A stretch of 64,000 nucleotides of DNA from Streptomyces sannanensis (GCF_039536205.1 NZ_BAAAYL010000001.1:5828001-5892000), one strand, 5' to 3'; shown: positions 43,962-53,395, counted from the stretch's first letter. Notes: generated by a model from the sequence alone, not told the origin. Made by a program: numbers and translations.

Positions 43962-45128
43962 ATGGCCCGTACCGAACAGACAACGCTTGGCATCGGCATG
44001 GTGGGTTACGCATTCATGGGTGCCGCCCACTCCCAGGGGTGGCGCACCGTGGGACGCGTCTTCGACCTGCCGATGCGGCCGGTCCTCGCGGCCGTCTGCG
44101 GCCGTGACCGGGCCGCCGTACGGGCCGCGGCGGACAAGCATGGCTGGGCGGACGCGGAGACCGACTGGCGCGACCTCGTCGCCCGCGACGACGTCCAGGT
44201 CGTCGACATCTGCACACCGGGGGACAGCCACGCGGAGATCGCGATCGCCGCACTGGAGGCGGGCAAGCACGTGCTGTGCGAGAAGCCGCTCGCCAATTCG
44301 GTCGAGGAGGCCGAAGCCATGGCCTCGGCTGCCCGGCGAGCCCGCGAGCAGGGCGTCGTGGCGATGGTCGGCTTCAACTACCGTCGAACGCCCGCGATGG
44401 CCTTCGCCCGCCGCATGGTCGAGGAGGGCAGGATCGGCGCGTTTCGGCACGTACGCATCAGCTACCTCCAGGACTGGCTCGTCGACCCGGAGTTCCCGCT
44501 CACCTGGCGGCTGGAGCGCGAACACGCCGGCTCGGGGGCGCTCGGCGACCTGGGGGCGCACATCGTGGACCTCGCGCAGTATCTGTCGGGGGAGACCCTG
44601 GTGGGGGTGTCGGCCATTGCCGAGACCTTCGTACGGGAGCGGCCGCTGCCCGGCGGCGGCTCCCGCGGGACCGTCACCGTCGACGACGCGGTGCTGTTCA
44701 CCGGGCGGCTCGCCTCGGGTGCGCTGGCGTTCTTCGAGGCCACCCGCATGGCGGCGGGCCGCAAGAACTCGCTGCGTCTGGAGCTCAACGGAGAGCGCGG
44801 CTCGCTCGCCTTCGACCTGGAACGGCTCAACGAGCTGTCCTTCCACGACCACACCGAGCCCGTCGCCTCGGCCGGCTTCCGGCGGATCCTGGTCACCGAG
44901 CCCGACCACCCCTATCTGGAGGCGTGGTGGCCGCCGGGCCATGCCCTCGGCTACGAGCACACCTTCGTCCACCAGGCGCGCGATCTGGTCGAGGCGATCG
45001 CCACCGGCTCGGACCCCTCGCCGTCCTTCGCGGACGGCCTCCAGGTACAGCGGGTCCTGGCAGCCGTGGAGGAGAGCGCCGAGAAGAACGCGGTCTACAC
45101 GCCCGTACCCGCACAGGAGGTGCCGTAA
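43962..45128 (+). CDS. Gfo/Idh/MocA oxidoreductase
   Basis: A 388-residue NAD(P)-dependent sugar dehydrogenase. The Rossmann loop is GIGMVGYAFMGAAHSQGW, the catalytic-lysine motif is VLCEKPLANSVEEAE, and GALGDLGAHIVDLAQYL contains the conserved Asp and His. Enzymes of this type oxidise a sugar or inositol hydroxyl, often C3 of a glycoside or C2 of inositol. It is followed without a gap by a TIM-barrel isomerase, a common pair in glycoside 3-oxidation pathways. Confidence 0.92.
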   Translation: MARTEQTTLGIGMVGYAFMGAAHSQGWRTVGRVFDLPMRPVLAAVCGRDRAAVRAAADKHGWADAETDWRDLVARDDVQVVDICTPGDSHAEIAIAALEAGKHVLCEKPLANSVEEAEAMASAARRAREQGVVAMVGFNYRRTPAMAFARRMVEEGRIGAFRHVRISYLQDWLVDPEFPLTWRLEREHAGSGALGDLGAHIVDLAQYLSGETLVGVSAIAETFVRERPLPGGGSRGTVTVDDAVLFTGRLASGALAFFEATRMAAGRKNSLRLELNGERGSLAFDLERLNELSFHDHTEPVASAGFRRILVTEPDHPYLEAWWPPGHALGYEHTFVHQARDLVEAIATGSDPSPSFADGLQVQRVLAAVEESAEKNAVYTPVPAQEVP

Positions 45129-46130
45129 ATGCCCCGCCCCTTCACGCTCTTCACCGGTCAGTGGGCCGACCTGCCACTGGAGGAGGTCTGCCGGTACGCC
45201 CGTGACTTCGGCTACGACGGACTCGAACTCGCCTGCTGGGGCGACCACTTCGAGGTCGACAAGGCTCTCACGGACCCCGGCTACCTCGACTCGCGTCGGC
45301 AACTCCTCGACAAGTACGGGCTGAAGTGCTGGACGATCTCCAACCATCTGGTCGGCCAAGCCGTCTGCGACAACCCGATCGACGAGCGCCACCAGGCGAT
45401 CCTGCCCGCCAGGATCTGGGGCGACGGCGACCCAGAGGGCGTGCGGCAGCGGGCGGCCGCGGAGATGAAGGACACCGCCCGGGCGGCGGCAGCCTTCGGC
45501 GTGCGAACCGTCGTCGGCTTCACCGGCTCGTCCATCTGGCATCTGGTCGCGATGTTCCCGCCGGCCCCGCCGCGGATGGTCGAGCGCGGCTACGAGGACT
45601 TCGCCGAGCGCTGGAACCCCGTTCTCGACGTCTTCGACGCGGAGGGCGTGCGCTTCGCCCATGAGGTGCACCCGGGCGAGATCGCGTACGACTACTGGAC
45701 CACCCAGCGCGCACTGGAGGCGATCGGCCGGCGGCCGGCCTTCGGGCTCAACTTCGATCCCAGCCATTTCGTGTGGCAGGACCTGGACCCGGTGGGCTTC
45801 CTGTGGGACTTCCGGGACCGGATTTACCACGTGGACTGCAAGGAGGCACGGAAGCGCCTCGACGGGCGCAACGGCCGGCTCGGCTCCCATCTGCCCTGGG
45901 GCGACCCGCGGCGTGGCTGGGACTTCGTTTCCGCGGGCCATGGCGATGTGCCATGGGAGGACGTCTTCAGGATGTTCCGTTCGATCGGCTACGAGGGGCC
46001 CGTGTCGGTGGAGTGGGAGGACGCCGGAATGAACCGCCTGGCGGGCGCACGCGAGGCGCTGGCCACGCTGAAGCGGTACGACTTCGACCCGCCGAACGCG
46101 GCGTTCGACGCGGCGTTCGGGGGTGCGTAG
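45129..46130 (+). CDS. Sugar phosphate isomerase/epimerase-type TIM barrel (AP-endonuclease 2 superfamily)
   Basis: A 333-residue xylose-isomerase-like barrel. Metal ligands are visible as Glu in [12 protein letters not shown], Asp/His in [13 protein letters not shown], His in YHVDCKEA and Glu in VSVEWEDAG. It isomerises or cleaves a keto-sugar. ATG follows the upstream stop TAA directly, with AGGAGG eight bases before. Relatives next to Gfo/Idh/MocA enzymes act on 3-keto-glycosides, which fits here but is inferred. Confidence 0.9.
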   Translation: MPRPFTLFTGQWADLPLEEVCRYARDFGYDGLELACWGDHFEVDKALTDPGYLDSRRQLLDKYGLKCWTISNHLVGQAVCDNPIDERHQAILPARIWGDGDPEGVRQRAAAEMKDTARAAAAFGVRTVVGFTGSSIWHLVAMFPPAPPRMVERGYEDFAERWNPVLDVFDAEGVRFAHEVHPGEIAYDYWTTQRALEAIGRRPAFGLNFDPSHFVWQDLDPVGFLWDFRDRIYHVDCKEARKRLDGRNGRLGSHLPWGDPRRGWDFVSAGHGDVPWEDVFRMFRSIGYEGPVSVEWEDAGMNRLAGAREALATLKRYDFDPPNAAFDAAFGGA

Positions 46131-46360
46131 GCAACGGGGCTGCGCCCTCGGGACCGTCCTCCGTCAGGGCGACCGGTGTGTCCGTCCTCAATCGCCGCCA
46201 ACCCGCACGGGGACCGGCACCCGGCTCGGGCGTGGCGCGCGTCAGCGCCTCGCACCCGGCAAACGGGAGCCGCCCCCGGAAACCGGCAGCAACCACCGCT
46301 TCGGAACAAGCCCGCCGCCGGGCCGTTCGGTCTGCCCCGAAAGCCCTTTGTCCTGACCCG

Positions 46361-46422
46361 GGAAGAAGTTCAACTTATTTGCTGCACAAGGGCTTTCCAC
46401 CTCGGACGAACCCGGCTACGGT
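46361..46422 (+). promoter_or_regulatory. Promoter and candidate ROK operator of the 1006-aa secreted protein
   Basis: GGAAGAAGTTCAACTTATTT then GCTGCACAAG (46361-46390) aligns with the ROK promoter at 38801. The -35 is like TTTCCA (46394-46399), the spacer 17 bp and the -10 like TACGGT (46417-46422). The leader to the start codon is then about 165 nt and contains hairpin-forming segments near 46450-46490. The rest of 46131-46360 holds no gene. Confidence 0.7.
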
Positions 46423-46592
46423 CCTTGATGTGTACAGGACATAGGTGGTCCCCGGGGTGACGGCGCACCCCCTGTGCCACCACGGTTCGCCCCGGAGCGC
46501 GATGCCCGCGCCCGAAGAGCGCATGGGCATCGCCCCATGAGGCACGGCAATTCGCCCGTACGACCGTCCACTTCCCCTTCTGGAGGACACTC

Positions 46593-49500
46593 GTGCAACT
46601 CCTGCACAGAAGACGGCCCAGAACCCGGAACGCACTCGCACTCCTCGCCGGCGCCCTGCTCACCCTCGGGGTCCTGCCGGCCACGACATCCGCCGCCGAA
46701 CCCGCACCGGCCACCGCCGGGGCGACGGCGGCCGCCGAGAAGTTCGAGCAGGTCACGCTCGCCAAGGGAGCCGACGAGGTCGGCGAGCCCATGTCGCTGG
46801 CCGTGCTCCCCGACCGCAGCGTGCTGCACACCTCGCGCAACGGCGAGCTGCGCATCACCGACAGCGCGGGCAACACGCGCGTCGCCGGCACGATCCCCGT
46901 CTACACGCATGACGAGGAAGGCCTCCAGGGCATCGGCGTCGACCCGAAGTTCAACGAGAACCGCTTCATCTACCTCTACTACGCGCCCCCGCTGGACACC
47001 CCCGCCGGCGACGCGCCCGACCAGGGCACCGAAGCCGACTTCGCCAAGTTCGACGGCGTCAACCGGCTCTCGCGGTTCGTCCTCCGCCCGGACGGCACCC
47101 TCGACAACGCCAGCGAGAAGAAGATCCTCGACGTCCCCGCGACCCGCGGCATCTGCTGCCATGTCGGCGGCGACATCGACTTCGACGCGCAGGGCAATCT
47201 GTATCTGTCCACCGGCGACGACTCCAACCCCTTCGCCTCCGACGGCTACACGCCCATCGACGACCGGCCGGGCCGCAATCCCGCGTACGACGCCCGCCGA
47301 ACCTCGGGCAACACCAATGACCTGCGCGGCAAGATCCTCCGGATCAAGGTGAACGACGACGGCTCGTACTCCGTCCCGGCCGGCAACCTCTTCGCGCCGG
47401 GGACCGGGAAGACCCGGCCCGAGATCTATGCCATGGGCTTTCGCAACCCCTTCCGGTTCAGCGTCGACAAGCCCACCGGCATCCTCTACGTCGGTGACTA
47501 CGGGCCCGACGCGGGCGCGGCCGACCCCAAGCGGGGTCCGGCCGGGCAGGTCGAGTTCGCCCGGGTGACCAAGCCCGGCAACTACGGCTGGCCGTTCTGC
47601 ACCGGCAACAACGACCCCTACATCGACTACGACTTCGCGACGAAGGTGTCCGGCGACACCTACGACTGTGCCGCGCTCAAGAACGACTCGCCGTACAACA
47701 CCGGGCTCGTCGACCTGCCGCCCGCGCAGCCGGCCTGGATCCCCTACGACGGCGGATCCGTACCCGAGTTCGGTTCGGGGTCGGAGTCGCCCATGGGCGG
47801 ACCTGTCTACCGATATGACGCGAATTCGGCTTCCCCGGTGAAGTTCCCGGAATCGTACGACGGCGACTTCTTCGCGGGGGAGTTCGGCCGGCGCTGGATC
47901 AAGCGCATCGAGCAGTCGGCGGACGGCGCGGTGCAGTCCATCAATGCCTTCCCCTGGACCGGGACACAGGTGATGGACATGTCGTTCGGACCGGACGGGG
48001 CGCTGTACGTGCTCGACTACGGCACCGCCTGGTTCGGAGGCAACGAGGACTCCGCCCTCTACCGCATCGACAACGTCACCAGCGGGCGCTCCCCGGTCGC
48101 CGAGGCCTCCGCGGACAAGACCTCCGGCCAGGCCGGACTGCGTGTCCGGTTCTCGTCCAAGGGCACCAAGGACGCGGACGGCGACCCGCTCACGTACTCC
48201 TGGGACTTCGGTGACGGCGGCACGTCCACCCTGGCCGACCCCGCCCACACGTACAAGCAGAACGGCACCTACACCGCCACCCTCACCGCCAAGGACCCCT
48301 CGGGGCTTACCGGTTCGGCGAGCGTACGCATCGTCGTGGGCAACACCGCTCCCAAGGTGACCCTCCAACTCCCGGGCGACGGCCAGCTGTTCTCCTTCGG
48401 CGACGAGATCCCCTTCAAGGTCCGCGTCACGGACCCGGAGGACGGCGACGCCATCGACTGTGCCAAGGTCAAGGTGACGTACGTTCTCGGCCACGACAGC
48501 CATGGCCACCCGGTCACTTCCGCCAACGGCTGCACCGGCACCATCAAGACCTCCGCGGACGGCGGCCACGACCCCAACGCCAATATCTTCGGGGTCTTCA
48601 ACGCCGAGTACACGGACGGCGGAGGCGGCGGCCAGGCCACGCTCTCCGGCCATGACCACGCCGCGCTCCAGCCCAAGCAGCGCCAGGCCGAGCACTACAC
48701 CACGTCCTCCGGCGTCAATAAGATCGACAAGGCGGCGGCGCACGGCGGCAGGACAGTCGGCGACATCCACAACGGCGACTGGATCGCCTTCACGCCGTAC
48801 CGCATCGGCGACGCCAAGCTGCTGACCGCGCGCGTCTCCTCGGGCGGTGTCGGCGGCACCCTGGAGGTGCGGGCCGGGGCGCCGGACGGACAGCTCGTCG
48901 GCTCCGCGACCGTGCCGGTGACCGGCGGCTGGGAGAAATTCCAGGACGTCGCGGCCGGGATCAGCAAGCCGCCGACCGGGACCACCACCCTCTACCTCGT
49001 CTTCAAGGGGCCTGACACCGGGGCGCTCTACGACATCGACGACTTCACCTTCACCACTGGGCCGCGCAACAACGGCTACACCTCCCTCTTCGACGGGAAG
49101 ACGAAGGACGGCTGGAAGCAGGCCGGGCCCGGCTCCTTCACCGTCGCGGACGGGGCGCTGCACACCGAGGGCGGCATGGGAATGCTCTGGTACGAGAAGG
49201 AATTCGCCTCGTACTCGCTGAAGCTCGACTGGAAGGTCGCCGGCGACGACAACTCCGGCGTCTTCGTGGGCTTCCCGGCCTCCGACGACCCCTGGTCCGC
49301 GGTGAACAAGGGCTACGAGATCCAGATCGACGCCACGGACGCCCCGGACCGTACGACCGGAGCCGTCTACAGCTTCCAGTCCGCCGACATCAAGGCGCGG
49401 GACAAGGCCCTGCGGCCGCCGGGGGAGTGGAATTCGTACGAGATCCGGGTCGAGGGCGAGCGGCTGCGCGTCTACCTCAACGGCACGCTCATCAACGACT

Positions 49501-49613
49501 TCACCAACAGCGAACCGGTCCGCAGCCTGCGCCAGGGACACATCGGCCTGCAGAACCACGGACCGGGCGACGAGGTCTCCTTCCGCAACATCCGGATCAA
49601 GGAGCTTCCCTAG
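46593..49613 (+). CDS. Secreted multidomain PQQ-type sugar dehydrogenase / PKD / CBM / DUF1080 protein
   Basis: 1006 residues with a Sec-type signal (RRRPRTRNALALLAGALLTL, cleavage after TTSAAE). Order: soluble sugar-dehydrogenase-type beta-propeller (about 50-500, with LRGKILRIK and GDIDFDAQGNLYLSTGDDSN), a PKD domain (about 505-590, with YSWDFGDGGTS), a bridging region, a carbohydrate-binding module (about 695-820), and a DUF1080 domain (about 825-1005). DUF1080 includes 3-keto-disaccharide hydrolases. It probably oxidises or hydrolyses sugars outside the cell. GGAGG lies six bases before the GTG. Confidence 0.87.
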   Translation: MQLLHRRRPRTRNALALLAGALLTLGVLPATTSAAEPAPATAGATAAAEKFEQVTLAKGADEVGEPMSLAVLPDRSVLHTSRNGELRITDSAGNTRVAGTIPVYTHDEEGLQGIGVDPKFNENRFIYLYYAPPLDTPAGDAPDQGTEADFAKFDGVNRLSRFVLRPDGTLDNASEKKILDVPATRGICCHVGGDIDFDAQGNLYLSTGDDSNPFASDGYTPIDDRPGRNPAYDARRTSGNTNDLRGKILRIKVNDDGSYSVPAGNLFAPGTGKTRPEIYAMGFRNPFRFSVDKPTGILYVGDYGPDAGAADPKRGPAGQVEFARVTKPGNYGWPFCTGNNDPYIDYDFATKVSGDTYDCAALKNDSPYNTGLVDLPPAQPAWIPYDGGSVPEFGSGSESPMGGPVYRYDANSASPVKFPESYDGDFFAGEFGRRWIKRIEQSADGAVQSINAFPWTGTQVMDMSFGPDGALYVLDYGTAWFGGNEDSALYRIDNVTSGRSPVAEASADKTSGQAGLRVRFSSKGTKDADGDPLTYSWDFGDGGTSTLADPAHTYKQNGTYTATLTAKDPSGLTGSASVRIVVGNTAPKVTLQLPGDGQLFSFGDEIPFKVRVTDPEDGDAIDCAKVKVTYVLGHDSHGHPVTSANGCTGTIKTSADGGHDPNANIFGVFNAEYTDGGGGGQATLSGHDHAALQPKQRQAEHYTTSSGVNKIDKAAAHGGRTVGDIHNGDWIAFTPYRIGDAKLLTARVSSGGVGGTLEVRAGAPDGQLVGSATVPVTGGWEKFQDVAAGISKPPTGTTTLYLVFKGPDTGALYDIDDFTFTTGPRNNGYTSLFDGKTKDGWKQAGPGSFTVADGALHTEGGMGMLWYEKEFASYSLKLDWKVAGDDNSGVFVGFPASDDPWSAVNKGYEIQIDATDAPDRTTGAVYSFQSADIKARDKALRPPGEWNSYEIRVEGERLRVYLNGTLINDFTNSEPVRSLRQGHIGLQNHGPGDEVSFRNIRIKELP

Positions 49614-49687
49614 CCGACGGCGGGCGGGGCGAGGCCGGACCCCCGCCCGCCGTCCTTCACCACTCCACCCGGCGAGGAGGCAGCCCC

Positions 49688-50809
49688 GTGACGACCACCC
49701 ATCACGTACGCACCGGAGTCTGGTTCGTCGGAGCCCGCGGCTCCGTCGCCACCACGGCCGTCGCGGGGTGCGCGGCCCTCGCCGTGGGCCTCCACCCGGC
49801 GACCGGCCTGGTCACCGAGACCGCGCCGTTCGCGGACTGCGGGCTGCCTCCGCTCTCCTCCCTCGTCTTCGGCGGACACGACACCGCCGACTTCCCGCTC
49901 CCCAAACGGGCCGAGCAGCTGGCTTCGGGCGGCGTCCTGCCGCACGGACTGCCCTCCGCCGTCGCCGCGGAACTCGCGGCCGCGGACGCCGAGATCCGCG
50001 CCGGGGGCCCGCTCCCCGGGGACACCCGTGACGACGAATCCCTCATCGACGCCTTCGCCGCCGACATCTCCGATTTCGTACACCGTCTCGGTCTGGCCCG
50101 GGCCGTCGTCGTCAACGTCGCATCGACGGAACCCCTGCCCGGACCGGACGACCCCCGTCTCCCCGCCAGCTCCCTCTACGCCGCCGCCGCGCTCCGGGCC
50201 GGCTGCTCGTACGTCAACTTCACCCCCTCCACCGGGCTGCGCACCCCGGCCCTCGAGGCCGCCACCGAGGCCGCCGGACTTCCCCACGCCGGCCGCGACG
50301 GCAAGACGGGACAGACACTGCTTCGTTCCGTGCTCGCCCCGATGTTCGTGCAGCGCGCGCTGGACGTACGGGCATGGTCGGGTTCGAACGTCCTGGGGGG
50401 CGGCGACGGGGCGGCGCTCGCCGACCCGGCCGCGGCGGCGGCCAAGAACGCCGGCAAGAACCGCGTCCTCGCCGACACCCTGGGCACCGTGCCCGAGGGC
50501 GAGGTCCACATCGACGACGTGCCGGCGCTGGGAGACTGGAAGACGGCCTGGGACCACATCGCGTTCGACGGCTTCCTCGGCACGCGCATGGTCCTCCAGA
50601 CGATCTGGCAGGGCTGCGATTCGGCCCTGGCGGCACCCCTGGTCCTGGACCTTGCCCGGCTCATCGCCCGCGCCCACGAGGCGGGCCTCTCCGGCCCCCT
50701 CCCCGAACTCGGCTTCTACTTCAAGGACCCCGACGCGGGACCCGCGTCCCTGGCCGACCAGCACACCGCCCTGCTCGCCTTCGCCGCACGCCTGCGGGGC
50801 ATACGGTGA
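49688..50809 (+). CDS. Inositol-3-phosphate synthase (MIPS)
   Basis: A 373-residue NAD-dependent sugar-phosphate cyclase. Features: GVWFVGARGSVATTAVAGCA (NAD loop), NFTPSTGLRTPAL, GRDGKTGQTLLRSVLAPMF (phosphate and lysine region), GSNVLGGGDGAAL and GDWKTAWDHIAFDGFLG. It converts glucose-6-phosphate to inositol-3-phosphate. GTG 49688 has GAGGAGG upstream. It starts a coupled unit with the UbiA prenyltransferase (GTGA overlap) and the ebo-like genes, suggesting that its cyclitol product feeds that pathway rather than general inositol supply. Confidence 0.88.
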   Translation: MTTTHHVRTGVWFVGARGSVATTAVAGCAALAVGLHPATGLVTETAPFADCGLPPLSSLVFGGHDTADFPLPKRAEQLASGGVLPHGLPSAVAAELAAADAEIRAGGPLPGDTRDDESLIDAFAADISDFVHRLGLARAVVVNVASTEPLPGPDDPRLPASSLYAAAALRAGCSYVNFTPSTGLRTPALEAATEAAGLPHAGRDGKTGQTLLRSVLAPMFVQRALDVRAWSGSNVLGGGDGAALADPAAAAAKNAGKNRVLADTLGTVPEGEVHIDDVPALGDWKTAWDHIAFDGFLGTRMVLQTIWQGCDSALAAPLVLDLARLIARAHEAGLSGPLPELGFYFKDPDAGPASLADQHTALLAFAARLRGIR

Positions 50810-51933
50810 GCGCCCTCGCGGCCTGGGCCGAGCTCCTGCGGGTCTCCGCCCTGGTCACCGTGCCCGGCGACGCCCTGGCCGGCGCCGCCTCGGTGGGCCT
50901 GCGCCCGAACCGCCGCACCGCGCTCGCCGTCGGCGCCTCGCTCTGCCTGTACGAGGTGGGCATGGCCCTCAACGACTGGGCCGACCGCGACGAGGACGCC
51001 CTGGACCGTCCGCACCGTCCGATCCCCTCCGGCCGCATCGCCCCGGGCGCAGCCCTGGCCGCGGCGGGCACCCTGACCGCGGCGGGCCTCACGCTGGCCG
51101 CCCGCGCCGGCCGCCCGGCCCTGGCGACGGCAACGGCCCTGGCGGCGACGGTCTGGGCGTACGACCTGCACCTCAAGCACACCGGTCTCGGACCGCCCAC
51201 CATGGCCGCGGCCCGCGCCCTGGACCTCTTGCTGGGCGCAGCTGCCACCGCGTACCGCGCCCCCGGGGCCGCCACGGGGCCCGCAGGGACTGCCGGGCGG
51301 CCCATGCGGCAAGCGCTGCCGCACGCCGCGTTACTCGGTGCGCACACGTATGCGGTCACCACGATCTCGCGCCACGAGGCACACGGCGGCCCATCCGCAG
51401 TGCCTCTGGCAGCCCTGGCAGCCACCTCGGCACTCGGGGCGATCGCCGCCCGCACGCGCGCGGCGCGGAACCGGCCGTCTGCCGTCCTCGCCCGCCCGGG
51501 CAGGGGCCGGGGGACGCAGTCCCCGTCGGGCCCACGCACCGTCGGCCCTGGGGCGCAGCCCCTCACGTGGCGGAGCTGCATATCGACACTGCCGAGAAGG
51601 GGAGGGACCGGGGAACTCCTCCGCCCGCCACCCGCACCGCCGGCCTCGCACAACCCAGCACTCCGCACCGCCCACTGGGCCGCCGAACAGTTCGCCACCC
51701 CGGCCGGCATCGCCGCCGCCGCTTACCTGCACACCGCCGCCAAGCCGTACCTCCACGCCGCCCTCAACCCCTCGCCGCCCCTCACCCAGCGCGCCGTGGG
51801 CAGCGGGATCAAGGCCATGATCCCGCTCCAGGCGGCCCTGGCCGCCCGCGCCGGGGCGGCCGGAACCGGCGCCGTGCTCCTGGCACTCGCCCCGCTCGCC
51901 CGCCGCCTCGCCCGGAAGGTGAGCCCCACATGA
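50806..51933 (+). CDS. eboC: UbiA-family prenyltransferase (SCO3242/EboC-type)
   Basis: A 375-residue membrane enzyme with the UbiA Asp-rich motif NDWADRDEDALDRPHRP and the second motif YDLHLKHTGLGPP. It joins a prenyl chain to an acceptor. Its GTG overlaps the MIPS stop and its stop overlaps the next ATG, so it is co-translated. Between helices near residues 228-275 a low-complexity stretch (RPGRGRGTQSPSGPRTVG onward) is encoded by dispersed-repeat DNA inserted in frame. The natural acceptor may be a cyclitol from the preceding enzyme (inference). Confidence 0.85.
   Translation: MSALAAWAELLRVSALVTVPGDALAGAASVGLRPNRRTALAVGASLCLYEVGMALNDWADRDEDALDRPHRPIPSGRIAPGAALAAAGTLTAAGLTLAARAGRPALATATALAATVWAYDLHLKHTGLGPPTMAAARALDLLLGAAATAYRAPGAATGPAGTAGRPMRQALPHAALLGAHTYAVTTISRHEAHGGPSAVPLAALAATSALGAIAARTRAARNRPSAVLARPGRGRGTQSPSGPRTVGPGAQPLTWRSCISTLPRRGGTGELLRPPPAPPASHNPALRTAHWAAEQFATPAGIAAAAYLHTAAKPYLHAALNPSPPLTQRAVGSGIKAMIPLQAALAARAGAAGTGAVLLALAPLARRLARKVSPT
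51486..51620. repeat. Dispersed repeat inserted in frame within the UbiA gene
   Basis: GGGGGACGCAGTCCCC-type hairpins and GGCGGAGCTGCATATCGACA (51569-51588) match the intergenic repeat copies at 1911-1935 and 18455-18480. Here the repeat is translated without stop codons, adding roughly 45 residues to a loop of the prenyltransferase. The exact ends were judged by eye. Confidence 0.65.
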
Positions 51934-52787
51934 ACACACCCCGCTACGGCTACGGCACCAACGGCCTCACCGACCTCCGACTCGACGACGCCCTCGTCCT
52001 CCTCGCCGACCTCGGCTACGACGGAGTCGGGCTGACCCTCGACCACATGCATCTCGACCCGCTCGCCCCGGACCTTCCCACCCGCACCCGTGCACTCGCC
52101 CGCCGGCTGGACCGACTGGGTCTCGGCGTCACCGTCGAGACGGGCGCGCGCTATGTACTCGACCCGCGCCGCAAGCACGGCCCCTCCCTCCTGGACGCCG
52201 ACCCGGACGCCCGTGCCGCCCGCGTCCGCCTCCTGATCCGCGCCGTAGAGGTCGCCGCGGACCTGGGCGCCCACGCCGTCCACTGCTTCAGCGGCATCAC
52301 CCCCGAGGCCACCACACCCGACACCGCCTGGAAACGCCTCGCCGAGGCCCTCGCCCCGGTCCTTGCCGCGGCCCGGGCCCACGGCATTCCGCTCGCCGTC
52401 GAACCGGAACCGGGCCATCTCCTCGCCACCCTCTCCGACTTCCACCACCTCCGCTCCCTCCTCGGCGATCCCGAACACCTCGGGCTCACCCTCGACATCG
52501 GTCACTGCCAGTGCCTGGAGCCGGAGCCGCCCGCCGCGTGCGTGCGCGCGGCGGCGCCCTGGCTGCGGCATGTCCAGATCGAGGACATGCGCCGCGGGGT
52601 GCACGAACACCTCCCGTTCGGGGAGGGGGAAATCGACTTCCCGCCCGTACTGCGGGCACTGGCCGACACCGGCTACCAGGGCCTGACCGTCGTCGAACTG
52701 CCCCGCCACTCCCACGCGGGACCCGAACTCGCCGAGCGCTCCCTGCGCTTTCTGCGCGCCGCACAAGCTGCTGGAGGTGCCACATGA
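51930..52787 (+). CDS. Sugar phosphate isomerase/epimerase-type TIM barrel of the ebo-like unit
   Basis: A 285-residue AP-endonuclease-2-type barrel. Glu in LAVEPEPGHLL, Asp/His in LTLDIGHCQCLE, His in RHVQIEDMRRG and Glu in TVVELPRHSH are the metal-ligand positions. It would isomerise or epimerise a sugar or cyclitol. ATG overlaps the prenyltransferase stop and has AAGGTGAG upstream. Its product overlaps EboA by an ATGA, making this the third gene of a tightly coupled unit. Confidence 0.88.
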   Translation: MNTPRYGYGTNGLTDLRLDDALVLLADLGYDGVGLTLDHMHLDPLAPDLPTRTRALARRLDRLGLGVTVETGARYVLDPRRKHGPSLLDADPDARAARVRLLIRAVEVAADLGAHAVHCFSGITPEATTPDTAWKRLAEALAPVLAAARAHGIPLAVEPEPGHLLATLSDFHHLRSLLGDPEHLGLTLDIGHCQCLEPEPPAACVRAAAPWLRHVQIEDMRRGVHEHLPFGEGEIDFPPVLRALADTGYQGLTVVELPRHSHAGPELAERSLRFLRAAQAAGGAT

Positions 52788-53395
52788 CCACCGCCGACGC
52801 ACAGATGTCCGCCCTGCACGACCGCCTGACGGCACACCTCCCGGCCGCCGCCCGCGCCTGGCTCGGCCATGCCCTGGCGGAGGCCGAAGCCGGAACCCCT
52901 GCCTGGGAGGCGCGCTTCGCCGAAGCCGGCCGCCGATGCGGGTCGGACGACGCCGCGGAGGCGGCCCGCGTCCTGCTCCTCCACACGGCGCGCCCCGACG
53001 CGGCCACCACGACCCGGCTCTACACCCGCGGCACCGCCGACGAACGCCGCGCCGTACTGAACGCCCTGCCCCATGTCGCCCTCGCCCCGTATACCGGGGT
53101 CGCGCTGCTCGAGGACGCCCTGCGCACCAACGACACCCGGCTGGTCGCCGCGGCCGTCGGCCCGTACGCCGCCACCCACCTGGACCCGCACGGCTGGCGG
53201 CACGCCGTCCTCAAGTGCCTGTTCACCGGGGTTCCGGCAGGCGCCGTCGAGGGGCTGGCGCGCCGTGCCCGGGGAGACGCCGAGCTGGCCCGGATGCTCA
53301 CCGACTACGCGGCCGAACGCACCGCCGCCGACCGCCCCGTCCCCGAAGACCTGCACCGCGTACTGGCCCTGACCGGCGAGGCAGAGGAGTCCTGA
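52784..53395 (+). CDS. eboA: EboA-type protein
   Basis: A 203-residue soluble helical protein. The recognisable EboA pattern includes ARLLLLHTA-like ARVLLLHTARP, DERRAVLNALPHVAL, VALLEDALRTNDTRLVAAAV and HGWRHAVLKCLFTGVPAGAV. The biochemical role of EboA is unknown; the ebo genes are linked to transport of metabolites or precursors. GGAGG is six bases before the ATG, which overlaps the previous stop. The stop overlaps the TatD-type gene (TGATG). Confidence 0.82.
   Translation: MTTADAQMSALHDRLTAHLPAAARAWLGHALAEAEAGTPAWEARFAEAGRRCGSDDAAEAARVLLLHTARPDAATTTRLYTRGTADERRAVLNALPHVALAPYTGVALLEDALRTNDTRLVAAAVGPYAATHLDPHGWRHAVLKCLFTGVPAGAVEGLARRARGDAELARMLTDYAAERTAADRPVPEDLHRVLALTGEAEES

Noticed and set aside
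46423..46592. Possible riboswitch in the 165-nt leader of the secreted protein gene
   Set aside because: Hairpins can be drawn but no known riboswitch core was recognised; left as a leader with unspecified structure.
46416..49559. A 1047-codon open frame on the minus strand
   Set aside because: It is antisense to the secreted multidomain protein, lacks any recognised motif and start site, and is the expected shadow of high-GC coding sequence.
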